Shown: positions 48,309 through 56,342 of the stretch, piece after piece
Numbering within the stretch: position 1 is the stretch's first letter
How the letters are laid out: each line of letters starts with the position of its first letter
Assembly: GCA_046538075.1 (NCBI GenBank)
Contig: JBKHJN010000005.1
Coordinates: forward strand, 1 to 64,000
DNA length: 64,000 bases
Reading direction: 5' to 3'
DNA from: Desulfobacca_B sp046538075
GTDB taxonomy: Bacteria; Desulfobacterota; Desulfobaccia; Desulfobaccales; Desulfobaccaceae
Translations under genes and position numbers: made by a program
The notes under the pieces: generated by a model
Told to the model about the DNA's origin: nothing
Database searches by the model: none
Seen by the model: only the letters and a program-made list of their open reading frames with translations

Positions 48309-50341
48309 GCACTCCTCCGTAATAAGTCTTGAAAGGCTGCTTCGTCCAGAATCGTCACTCCCAGATTCTGGGCCTTGGCGTATTTGCTGCCTGGTTCAGC
48401 GCCGACCACGACATAATCGGTTTTGGCCGATACCGAAGAACTGACCTTGCCGCCCCGGGCCACTACCAAGGCCTTGGCTTCCTCACGAGAATAATGTTCC
48501 AGGCCTCCGGTAAAAACAAAGGTCTTGCCGGCCATGGGGGTCTCGGGGGAAGGCTCTGGGGGTTGAATCTCCAGCCCGGCCGCCAGAAGTTCGTCCAGCT
48601 GCCTCTGATGATGGGGATTCTGAAAATAATCCCGGATGCTGTTGGCCACCTGGGGTCCCACCCCTTCCACCTGCAGCAGTTCCTCCCGGCTGGCCTGCCT
48701 TAAGGCTTCCAGGGATTGGAAGTGCCGGGCCAACAGGTTAGCCGTAACCTCACCCACATAGCGAATCCCCAAAGCATAGATAAACCGGCCCAACGCCGGC
48801 CGCTTGCTGGCCTGGATGGCGGAGATGATATTTTTGGCTGATTTTTCGGCGAATCGCTCCAGGGGGGTCAGCTCGGCTTCGGTCAATCTGTACAGATCAC
48901 TAAGCTTTTGAATCAAACCATTATCCACTAGTTGTTCAACGATCTTCTCCCCTAGGCCATCGATATCCATCGCTCCTTTGCTGGTAAAATGCAGAATCGA
49001 CCTTTTGAGGACGGCCACACATTGGGGATTGGGACAGCGGGTGACCGCCTCCCCCGGCGGGCGCACCAGTTTCGTGCCGCATACCGGACAATGGGTCGGC
49101 ATCTCAAAGGGGACAGTATGCTCCGGGCGGCGCTCTTTAATCACCTTAACCACCTCCGGGATCACCTCTCCGGCCCGTTGTACGAGGATCCAATCTCCGA
49201 TCCGCACGTCCTTGCGCCTGACTTCATCTTCATTATGCAAGGTGGCCCGGCTTACCTTCACTCCGCCCACTTCCACCGGTTCCATGATCGCCGTCGGGGT
49301 TACCGCCCCGGTGCGGCCCACCCGGACCCGGATATCCAATACCCGGGTAGTAGCCTGGGTGGCGGCAAATTTAAAGGCCAGCGCCCAGCGGGGACTGCGG
49401 GCTTTGGTGCCCAGCCGGCCCTGAAGAGCCCGCGAGTTGACCTTGATGACCATGCCGTCGATCTCATATGGCAGCCCATGGCGCTGCTGTTCTAAGCGGC
49501 GGTGATAGTCAATGGCGGCTTCAATTCCGGAACACTGTTCGATGTTGGGGTTGATGCGAAACCCCCAGACCCTCAGCGCCTGCAACACTTCCCAGTGGGT
49601 GGTAAACTCGCGGCCCATTACTTCTCCCACCCCATAGCAATAGATATTCAACGGCCGCTGGGCGGTGATGGCCGAGTCCAGCTGCCGCAAGGACCCGGCC
49701 GCGGCATTGCGGGGATTGGCAAAGGGCGGCTCTCCTTTGGTTAGCCGCTGCTCATTAAGCTTTTTAAAGTCGGCGGTTTCGATATAAACTTCGCCCCGCA
49801 CCTCCAGCCGCGCCGGCACCGGCTCCCCGGTTTTGAGCAACGCCAAAGGAATGGTGTGGATGGTTTTCAAATTCTGGGTGACATTTTCCCCCCGCCAGCC
49901 ATCGCCGCGGGTCGAACCGACCACCAGTGGCCCGTTTTCATAGACCAGCTCCACCGCCACCCCGTCCAATTTGGGCTCCACCACATAGTCGATCTGGTCC
50001 TCGGTGCGCAAAAATCGCTTCAGACGCTGTTCAAACTCCCGGGCCTCGGCCTCGGTAAAGGCATTCTCCAGAGAGAGCATGGGGATGCGATGCTCAACCG
50101 TCTCAAACTTATCTAGCGGCGGTGCCCCCACCCGCTGGGTGGGCGAGTCCGGGGTAATCAGTTCCGGGTACTGTTCCTCCAGTCGGAGGAGTTCCTGCAT
50201 CAACCGGTCAAATTCGGCATCCGAGATCTCCGGCTCATCCAGCACATAATAGCGATAGTTGTGATAATGAATCTGCTTGCGCAATTCTTGGGCTCGCTGG
50301 ATGGTTTGGGGGTCCAGAGGTTTAGAATGAGCCTTTCCCAT
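48305..50341 (-). CDS. ligA: NAD-dependent DNA ligase
   Basis: LigA seals nicks in replication and repair. Domains are in the usual order: Ia (YRYYVLDEPEISDAEFDRLM), adenylation domain with the nucleophilic Lys in VEPKLDGVAVELVYENG, OB fold, a four-Cys zinc finger (CPVCGTK...CPNPQC), helix-hairpin-helix repeats, and a BRCT domain (GKTFVFTGGLEHYSREEA). Length is 678 residues. It is followed by acyP with ATGA coupling. Confidence 0.98.
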   Translation of the reverse strand: MGKAHSKPLDPQTIQRAQELRKQIHYHNYRYYVLDEPEISDAEFDRLMQELLRLEEQYPELITPDSPTQRVGAPPLDKFETVEHRIPMLSLENAFTEAEAREFEQRLKRFLRTEDQIDYVVEPKLDGVAVELVYENGPLVVGSTRGDGWRGENVTQNLKTIHTIPLALLKTGEPVPARLEVRGEVYIETADFKKLNEQRLTKGEPPFANPRNAAAGSLRQLDSAITAQRPLNIYCYGVGEVMGREFTTHWEVLQALRVWGFRINPNIEQCSGIEAAIDYHRRLEQQRHGLPYEIDGMVIKVNSRALQGRLGTKARSPRWALAFKFAATQATTRVLDIRVRVGRTGAVTPTAIMEPVEVGGVKVSRATLHNEDEVRRKDVRIGDWILVQRAGEVIPEVVKVIKERRPEHTVPFEMPTHCPVCGTKLVRPPGEAVTRCPNPQCVAVLKRSILHFTSKGAMDIDGLGEKIVEQLVDNGLIQKLSDLYRLTEAELTPLERFAEKSAKNIISAIQASKRPALGRFIYALGIRYVGEVTANLLARHFQSLEALRQASREELLQVEGVGPQVANSIRDYFQNPHHQRQLDELLAAGLEIQPPEPSPETPMAGKTFVFTGGLEHYSREEAKALVVARGGKVSSSVSAKTDYVVVGAEPGSKYAKAQNLGVTILDEAAFQDLLRRSA

Positions 50342-50410
50342 TCCTTAACAGGGCCTCAACAATTTCTCTATCTTGCCAGGATTAACCACTCGACAATTGT
50401 CAGCAAACGG

Positions 50411-51769
50411 TCATCTGGCATTTGAATAGCTCAGGAATTTTGAACTGTACTTGTGATCAAAATCCCTGTCAACCTGCACTAACCCTTGCTTGATCAACCG
50501 GGCGTTCACAAAAGTCCGGTTGGCCAGATACAAATAGGCATATAAGCTTTTGTCCTGATCATAATTCCCGGTCTTGTCGAACCGTAAATATACTTTGCTT
50601 CCCTCTACAACCTCTCTGAGATACTCCATTGCTTTCTCGGCCTTCTCGGGGTCCTCTTGCAACCCCAGTAGTCGCACCCGCTGCCCGTTTTCCAACAAAA
50701 GCTGGGTCGGCGACAGCACCTGCCGCACCCGATGATACTTTTGGGGTCCAGGAGACTGCAAGTCGATCCGGGACCCAAAGTTCTGTCGCTTGGGATCGCA
50801 TCTCTTGTCAAAACGGATCGGGTCCCGGAAGATATAGGGCAGGCTGGCAATCCGGGCTTCATAATCAATGCTGGCATCTTCTTGATAAATAATCTGGCAT
50901 TCGCTGCTAGCCAGCAGGGAGGCTTGTTGCAGACCCAGTTTGTCTTTGATCAAAGGTAAAAAATCCTCATTGATTTCATAGCCGATGGACTGGCGGTCCA
51001 GGTTCTTGGCGGCCAGGGAGGTAGTGCCACTCCCTAAAAAGGGATCTAGAACCGTCTCCCCGACAAAGCTGAACATCTTGATCAGCCGCCGGGGCAACTC
51101 CTCCGGAAACATGGCCAGATGGCGCTCTTGTTTCTCGCCGGGAAAATTCCAATGCCCCTGAAAATAGGTATTCCATTCCTCCCGGCTCAGACGGGAGCGC
51201 TCCTTTAGGTCTTGGGGGACCGGGGGCGGCGCACCCAATTTCTTAAAGATCAGGATAAATTCGTAATCCAGTTTCAACAGGCCATTGCGGGGATAGGGAA
51301 AGGAGCCCATGATGGTGGCGCCGCCGCTGGTATGGCAGCTAGTGACCTTTTGCCAGATGATCGCGCCCAAATAATCAAAGCCGATGGTTTCGCAGAATTT
51401 GATGATCTCGGTGCGGATGGGGATGATCTTATAGCGGCCATAATAGGCGGCCCGGGCAAATTGGTCGCCGATGTTGATGCACAGCCGGCAGCCGGGATGC
51501 AGGACCCGGCAGCATTCCTGCCAGACCAGGTTAAGGTGGTTAATGTAGCTTTCATAGCTTTCATGGTAACCGATCTGGCCGGCGGGCCCATAGTCTTTCA
51601 ATTGCCAGTAAGGGGGTGAGGTAATGACCAGATGGACAGACTGGTCTGGCACCAAGCGCATGTCGCGGGAATCGCCAAAGATAATCTGATGTCTGGTTAA
51701 CAAAAGCTCCCCCGGGCATAGATGGCGCTGCTGAAAACTTAATCTCCATAGTACCTTTTCAGTCGTCAA
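50411..51769 (-). CDS. DNA methyltransferase (beta class) fused to a degenerate SNase-like domain
   Basis: Residues about 25-290 are an amino-methyltransferase of the beta type: catalytic motif IV TSPPYW at 50-55 comes before SAM motif I DPFLGSGTT at 242-250, a form found in N4-cytosine and N6-adenine enzymes. Residues 345-452 resemble staphylococcal nuclease (VRLLGLQEDPEKAEKAMEYL, AYLYLANRTFVNARLIKQGL). The arginine before the AYxY segment reads Ser and the DGDT calcium loop is lost, so nuclease activity is doubtful. The start is TTG at 51769, or TTG at 51703 just behind GGGGGAG. No restriction gene is adjacent. Confidence 0.85.
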   Translation of the reverse strand: MTTEKVLWRLSFQQRHLCPGELLLTRHQIIFGDSRDMRLVPDQSVHLVITSPPYWQLKDYGPAGQIGYHESYESYINHLNLVWQECCRVLHPGCRLCINIGDQFARAAYYGRYKIIPIRTEIIKFCETIGFDYLGAIIWQKVTSCHTSGGATIMGSFPYPRNGLLKLDYEFILIFKKLGAPPPVPQDLKERSRLSREEWNTYFQGHWNFPGEKQERHLAMFPEELPRRLIKMFSFVGETVLDPFLGSGTTSLAAKNLDRQSIGYEINEDFLPLIKDKLGLQQASLLASSECQIIYQEDASIDYEARIASLPYIFRDPIRFDKRCDPKRQNFGSRIDLQSPGPQKYHRVRQVLSPTQLLLENGQRVRLLGLQEDPEKAEKAMEYLREVVEGSKVYLRFDKTGNYDQDKSLYAYLYLANRTFVNARLIKQGLVQVDRDFDHKYSSKFLSYSNAR

Positions 51770-52085
51770 ACGTCAAGCTGAAGCCAGTGGCTTCGCTGCC
51801 CAGACAGCTGGCTTGAATCTGCCCCACCTTTTGCAAAACAAATGTCGATTACCTTTGGGGTGGTGGCAACCAGGGGCTAAGAGCGGATACTATCAAAGAA
51901 CAGCAGTGTCGAATAGGCTTGGAATTTAGTTAGCAATTCCAAATAAGACTTAAAGTTTTTAAAAGCAATATTTCCTTTGAGCGCTGGCACTACTTACAGG
52001 CCATTGGGTACCGTCAGGTACGATTTGGCTCTGATATTAAAGACTTTATTCAATTTGGAGCCGCGTCTGAGATGTTATAACGGGC
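51770..52085. other. Intergenic region without recognised gene
   Basis: The 316-bp stretch holds a short inverted repeat, TTGGAATT ... AATTCCAA, near 51925-51950, which could weakly end transcription of the upstream minus-strand gene. No coding region or RNA gene could be supported. Confidence 0.5.
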
Positions 52086-52679
52086 TCAAAAACCTTCACC
52101 CATATTTCGGGCCACTTTTCGGACCTCATCGATAATATTGACAATGGACTCCAATTGTTCGCTGATGGTCTGGAGCTTTTCATAGTGGCAGGATTCCCGT
52201 TCAAGTTCCAAGAGCAAAAGATCGATGGTGCCGGTAACCACCACCAGGGGTTGGGCCAGCGCATGCAGTCTCTGCCGGATATTTCTCCCGGTAGTGACCA
52301 GATCGACACCATCGGGCCGCTCAACTCTGGTGGCTGGGCCCCCATTGGCCGGCGTGGGACTTCGCTCCGAATTATAGGCCCTTTGGCGCAACTTCGATGT
52401 TTTCATGTTTGATTCCCCGTCGTGGTTAACCAATCTGGAAATCGAGTTCCAGATCTCATCGATAATTTGCAAAATTATCTTTAACTGTTTGCGGACCGCC
52501 TGTAAGGCCTCTTTAAAGTTGGTCTCTTGATTGAACTCCATCAATAATAAGTCTACCGTCCCGGTGACCAAGGCTATTGGCTGAGGCAAGGAATTGAGCA
52601 CCTGGCGGAGATTTTTGATGGCCGTCAAGGGATCACCGGCTTCACCCTTATTACATTTGGAAGTCAACCGCTTTTCCAT
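52086..52679 (-). CDS. Tandem histidine-kinase dimerisation-like (DHp-like) protein
   Basis: The 197-residue protein is made of two similar ~60-residue helical hairpins about 110 residues apart. Repeat 1 has LRQVLNSLPQPIALVTGTVDLLL and repeat 2 has IRQRLHALAQPLVVVTGTIDLLL, each ending with an IIDE helix. They resemble the HisKA dimerisation domain, whose motif is HExxxPL. Repeat 2 keeps the His (His139, HALAQPL), repeat 1 has Asn instead. No ATP-binding domain follows. It may be a phosphotransfer or scaffold protein; this is inference. The ATG at 52679 follows GGGAG. Confidence 0.65.
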   Translation of the reverse strand: MEKRLTSKCNKGEAGDPLTAIKNLRQVLNSLPQPIALVTGTVDLLLMEFNQETNFKEALQAVRKQLKIILQIIDEIWNSISRLVNHDGESNMKTSKLRQRAYNSERSPTPANGGPATRVERPDGVDLVTTGRNIRQRLHALAQPLVVVTGTIDLLLLELERESCHYEKLQTISEQLESIVNIIDEVRKVARNMGEGF

Positions 52680-53031
52680 CAGCTCAGCTCCCAATGCCCC
52701 ATTGACCAAAGCTTATCTTCCGGATAATTGGAATCCATACCAAAACTTTATTTCTGACAGAATTAGATTGCAAAATTTGAGCCAGCCACCTAACTTATTA
52801 ATAATTGGACAGTTAAAATTGCCTGAATAAGCGCCCCAACAAAGCTTGGGTTGTTGGCCTTTAACCACCCCAAGTTCTAATTAAACAGACACAATCAACC
52901 TAATTAAAAGTCCATATCCAACAATTTATGCTTTAACTGAAAGGGGTAGTTTGGTTTTACGTATATAGATAAGTCGTTCTACCTGCTATTTAACCAGGCT
53001 GTTTAGCTTTTACTTAAACATCGGAAGGTTC
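52680..53031. other. Divergent AT-rich intergenic region
   Basis: These 352 bp separate the divergent DHp-like and Nudix genes and must hold both promoters. An inverted repeat CCAACAA ... TTGTTGG lies near 52836-52857. I found no clear consensus promoter, RNA gene or open frame worth annotating. Confidence 0.4.
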
Positions 53032-53574
53032 ATGGAAAAACTTGAAGTGGTAAATCGAAAAAATCTGGTCGTCGGGCAGGCGTCGCGGCGCCAAATCCAC
53101 CGTCTGGGGCTGATGCATCGCTCCGTGCATATTTTTGTATTTGATGCCCGGGGCCGGCTTTACCTGCAGCGCCGCAGTGCCCAAAAAGATCAGTACCCGG
53201 GACATTGGGACTCTTCGGCCGCGGGACATGTGGACCCGGGAGAGAGTTACGAGACCTGTGCCCGGCGGGAATTATGGGAAGAGTTACGGCTTCAGCCCCG
53301 GTTGTATTGGCTGGCCCGGATCCCGGCTTCCGCCCACACCGGTTGGGAACATGTCGATTTCTATGCCTGCCGGGCTGAAACCGAACCCCGGCCTAACCCG
53401 GAAGAGATTGAGGCCGGGGATTTTTTCACGATCGCCGAAATTGAGCGTTGGTTGCATGATCCAAACGTAAAAATAGCCCCGGGATTCCGGGGCCTGTTTG
53501 CCCTATGGCAAAATCTGGCTTCCCAGGGCCAGGTTCCCGAGGCCGTGGTCTGGACCCCGGACTCGGAGCCTTAA
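53032..53574 (+). CDS. Nudix hydrolase (YfcD/isopentenyl-diphosphate isomerase-like)
   Basis: This 180-residue protein has the Nudix box GHVDPGESYETCARRELWEEL (Gx5Ex7REUxEExGU type, about 64-86). The N-terminus EVVNRKNLVVGQASR, followed by HRSVHIFVFDARGRLYLQRRSAQKD, matches the YfcD and IDI-like group. It may hydrolyse a nucleoside diphosphate derivative or isomerise IPP; a hydrolase is more likely by size. The GGAAGG site precedes the ATG. Its TAA overlaps the convergent nadA stop within TTAA. Confidence 0.85.
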   Translation: MEKLEVVNRKNLVVGQASRRQIHRLGLMHRSVHIFVFDARGRLYLQRRSAQKDQYPGHWDSSAAGHVDPGESYETCARRELWEELRLQPRLYWLARIPASAHTGWEHVDFYACRAETEPRPNPEEIEAGDFFTIAEIERWLHDPNVKIAPGFRGLFALWQNLASQGQVPEAVVWTPDSEP

Positions 53575-54485
53575 TCGCGGGGCACGGCCAGCATGCGGTT
53601 TACCGCGGTCAAAGCCTTCAGGCGGACCTCCTCAGGAATCTGAATGACGTGTTTTAGCTCTCGCAGGGCAGAAATGACGTCTTCCAGAGAAATCCGCTTC
53701 ATATCCGGACAGAGCAGGCAGTTAGACGGACAATAGAAACGTTTTTGGGGATTTTCCTTCTGGAGGGTATGGATTAGGCCCATTTCAGTGCCGACGATAA
53801 ATTCTGCCTGGGGCGCTTGGCGGGCATAAACCAACATCCCGGAGGTGCTGCGAATCACTTCGGCCAGCTCCAGCACCTCAGGGCGACATTCCGGATGGGC
53901 CATAAAGATGGCTCCGGGGTGGGCCGCCCGGCAGGCTTCCACCTCTTCTTTGGTAAAATTGTCATGGATATTACAGCATCCCTGCCAGTACAGCACTTCT
54001 TTACTGGTGTGGCGGGCCGTGTAGCGAGCCAGGTTGCGGTCGGGCACCATCAACACCCGTGGTTCTGGCAATGAGTTGACCACCCTGATGGCATTGGCCG
54101 AAGTGCAGCAGATGTCGCTCTCCGCCTTGACGTCGGCGTAGGAATTGACATAAGTCACCACCGGCACCCCGGGCAATTCGGCCTTGCGGGCCCGGAGGGC
54201 AGCAGCGGTTATGGTGTCAGCCATATAACAGCCGACATCCAGGCGGGGCAGCAGTACCAGCTTGTCAGGGCAGAGAATGGCCGCGGTTTCGGCCATGAAC
54301 CGGACTCCGCAGAACACGATCACTGCCGCCCTGGTTTGGGCCGCTTCAATGGACAGCCCCAGGGAATCGCCATTCAGATCAGCAATATCCTGGATTTCCC
54401 CGGGTTGATAGTTATGGGCCAGAAGGATGGCATGGCGCTTTTGCAGCCACTGACGCACCTCCTGCTGCGCCGAGGTTAAAGCCAT
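53571..54485 (-). CDS. nadA: Quinolinate synthase A
   Basis: NadA condenses iminoaspartate with dihydroxyacetone phosphate to quinolinate for NAD synthesis, using an oxygen-sensitive [4Fe-4S] cluster. Conserved parts: LAHNYQPGEIQDIADLNGDSLGLS, FCGVRFMAETAAILCPDK, the Cys of VGCYMAD, CCTSANA, GCCNIHDNFT, MAHPEC and CLLCPDMKRISLE. Length is 304 residues, typical of the short form. No nadB or nadC lies next to it. Confidence 0.97.
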   Translation of the reverse strand: MALTSAQQEVRQWLQKRHAILLAHNYQPGEIQDIADLNGDSLGLSIEAAQTRAAVIVFCGVRFMAETAAILCPDKLVLLPRLDVGCYMADTITAAALRARKAELPGVPVVTYVNSYADVKAESDICCTSANAIRVVNSLPEPRVLMVPDRNLARYTARHTSKEVLYWQGCCNIHDNFTKEEVEACRAAHPGAIFMAHPECRPEVLELAEVIRSTSGMLVYARQAPQAEFIVGTEMGLIHTLQKENPQKRFYCPSNCLLCPDMKRISLEDVISALRELKHVIQIPEEVRLKALTAVNRMLAVPRD

Positions 54486-54558
54486 GTCCGGCGATCTCTA
54501 AGTCTAGACTTTTTTATCATGTGCAACCCAAGTTTGGGGGTGAGGGGAAATCAGCTGG

Positions 54559-55236
54559 TTACATCAATTCTTTTACCACTTCTACATCAGGGGGAGGGGT
54601 GAAGCTAAAAAAATCCGCCGGCAGTTTTATATTGAGCTGGAGCTGACTAAAGTTTATATGGGTCAGATCACCATAGGTATTGGCAAATTCTATTTCCTGC
54701 ACCTGATAGGATTGGGGATCTATGGTCAGCGCCAGCCATTTCAGCTCTGCCTGAGGGGTCACCGGCCGGAGGTCAATCTTCAGCGGCGAATCCTCTCGAT
54801 AAGGACGCCGCCAGGAAATGGTGAAATCTTCCTGAAGATTACCCATGCCGGAAAAAAACCGCATCACCAGATCGGAACGCATAACCTGCTCCAGCGGGTA
54901 GACCATGGCCATGCGGTCCTGGGGAATATAAATCCAGACCTGTTGGCCGTCGGCAATTACCTCTTTACGCTGTCCCGGGGGATTGAGATATTCCCAGCGC
55001 ATCTGACAGGGTTTGCGGAAATATACCCAACCTTCGGCGGTATCGATCGCCCCCGAGGCCCGCAGGCCGGATTGTTGCTGAAAATAGGCCTTAAAAGCTC
55101 CAGTGATATCATACTTTTGTTGCACCTGGGCAACTACTTCTTGGGGGGTCAGGGCCGCGGCCGGTGCCGTCAGGGTGGCCATTAAAAGCATCAGCGCCAA
55201 TATCAACCGCTTTAAGCTGCAAAGCTTTGTGGGCAT
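54559..55236 (-). CDS. lolA: Outer-membrane lipoprotein carrier protein LolA
   Basis: LolA shuttles lipoproteins across the periplasm. A signal peptide (about 1-28, LILALMLLMATLTAPAAA) leads to LTPQEVVAQVQQKYDITGAFKAYFQQ, then AEGWVYFRKPCQMRWEY and a DGQQVWIYIPQDRMAMVYPL block that match the LolA fold. Length from the ATG at 55236 is 225 residues; a GGAG lies at proper distance. A longer reading to 55413 would run into lipA. It lies 68 bp after lipA on the same strand. Confidence 0.9.
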   Translation of the reverse strand: MPTKLCSLKRLILALMLLMATLTAPAAALTPQEVVAQVQQKYDITGAFKAYFQQQSGLRASGAIDTAEGWVYFRKPCQMRWEYLNPPGQRKEVIADGQQVWIYIPQDRMAMVYPLEQVMRSDLVMRFFSGMGNLQEDFTISWRRPYREDSPLKIDLRPVTPQAELKWLALTIDPQSYQVQEIEFANTYGDLTHINFSQLQLNIKLPADFFSFTPPPDVEVVKELM

Positions 55237-55304
55237 GGGTACACTCCATGAGTTATTATCACTGTAAATCCAATTTCCATTAAATATCAGAATCCCGAGA
55301 TCTG

Positions 55305-56180
55305 TCAAGCCAAGCACGCCTGCCGATACAACTCTCCGGCATGAAAGGAGCTTCGCACCAGGGGTCCGGCGGCCACCGCCTGGAAGCCCATCCCCCTGGC
55401 AAGCCGGGCCCAATGGTCGAACTCATCGGGCGGCACATACCGGGCTACCGGGGTATGAGACCCAGAAGGAGCCAGGTATTGGCCCAGCGTCACCAGTTGC
55501 ACGCCTGCAGCTTGCAAATCATTTAAGACCTGATAAACCTCATCCGCGGTCTCCCCCAGACCCAGCATCAGCCCGGATTTGGCCATAACCTCGGGGGCCA
55601 GATATTTGATCTGGGCCAGAACCTTGAGCGAGCGCTGATAATCCGCCCCTTGGCGCACCCGGCGATAAAGCCGGGGCACGGTCTCGATGTTATGCCCCCA
55701 GACTTCCGGGCCGGAGGCTGCGACCAGCTCCAGGAACTGTGTCCGTCCGGCAAAATCCGGAGTCAAGATTTCCAGGGTGACGCCCCGGGTCCCCAATCTC
55801 ACAGTACGGACCACCTGAGCAAATTGACTGGCGCCATGGTCGGCCAGATCATCCCGGGTCACGGAAGTGATGATGGCGTGGCTGAGGCCCAATTCCCGAA
55901 CCGCCTGCAGCAGGCGAAAGGGTTCGTCTTCAGCCACCATAGTCGGCTTCCCCCGGGGAACGGCGCAGAACCGGCAGCCCCGGGTACAGATGTCACCCAA
56001 TATCAAAAAGGTTGCCACTCCCTGGGAAAAACAACTGCTCAGATTGGGACAACGGGCGCGCTGACAGATAGTTTTCAGTTGCAAGCCGCGTAAAATCCGG
56101 TTAGTTTGGCGATAGCCCAGAGGCGGCGAGAGGCGTTGGACTGCGGCTAATTGGTCTGCCAGCCATTCCGGCAATTTCAT
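55305..56180 (-). CDS. lipA: Lipoyl synthase
   Basis: LipA inserts two sulfurs into protein-bound octanoyl groups. It has both clusters: the auxiliary cluster cysteines in CQRARCPNLSSCF and the radical SAM motif CTRGCRFC. Further landmarks are TSVTRDDLADHGASQFA, EILTPDF, HNIETVPRLY, KSGLMLGLGET and the C-terminal PLVRSSFHAGE with the conserved Ser ligand. From the ATG at 56180 it has 291 residues; the one at 56243 would add an unmatched 21. Confidence 0.96.
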   Translation of the reverse strand: MKLPEWLADQLAAVQRLSPPLGYRQTNRILRGLQLKTICQRARCPNLSSCFSQGVATFLILGDICTRGCRFCAVPRGKPTMVAEDEPFRLLQAVRELGLSHAIITSVTRDDLADHGASQFAQVVRTVRLGTRGVTLEILTPDFAGRTQFLELVAASGPEVWGHNIETVPRLYRRVRQGADYQRSLKVLAQIKYLAPEVMAKSGLMLGLGETADEVYQVLNDLQAAGVQLVTLGQYLAPSGSHTPVARYVPPDEFDHWARLARGMGFQAVAAGPLVRSSFHAGELYRQACLA

Positions 56181-56342
56181 TAAGGTTCCCGGTCGACTAA
56201 CTCTGATAAATACTGGACCGACGAATCCAGTTGTAAATTTCATAAAATCTAAATATATTATAAACTAAATGTTATGGTTCTATGGTATCCTCTAACCAGC
56301 CGACTCGCAACTCCGGAACCATAATTTAAGGAGGAAAAGTTG

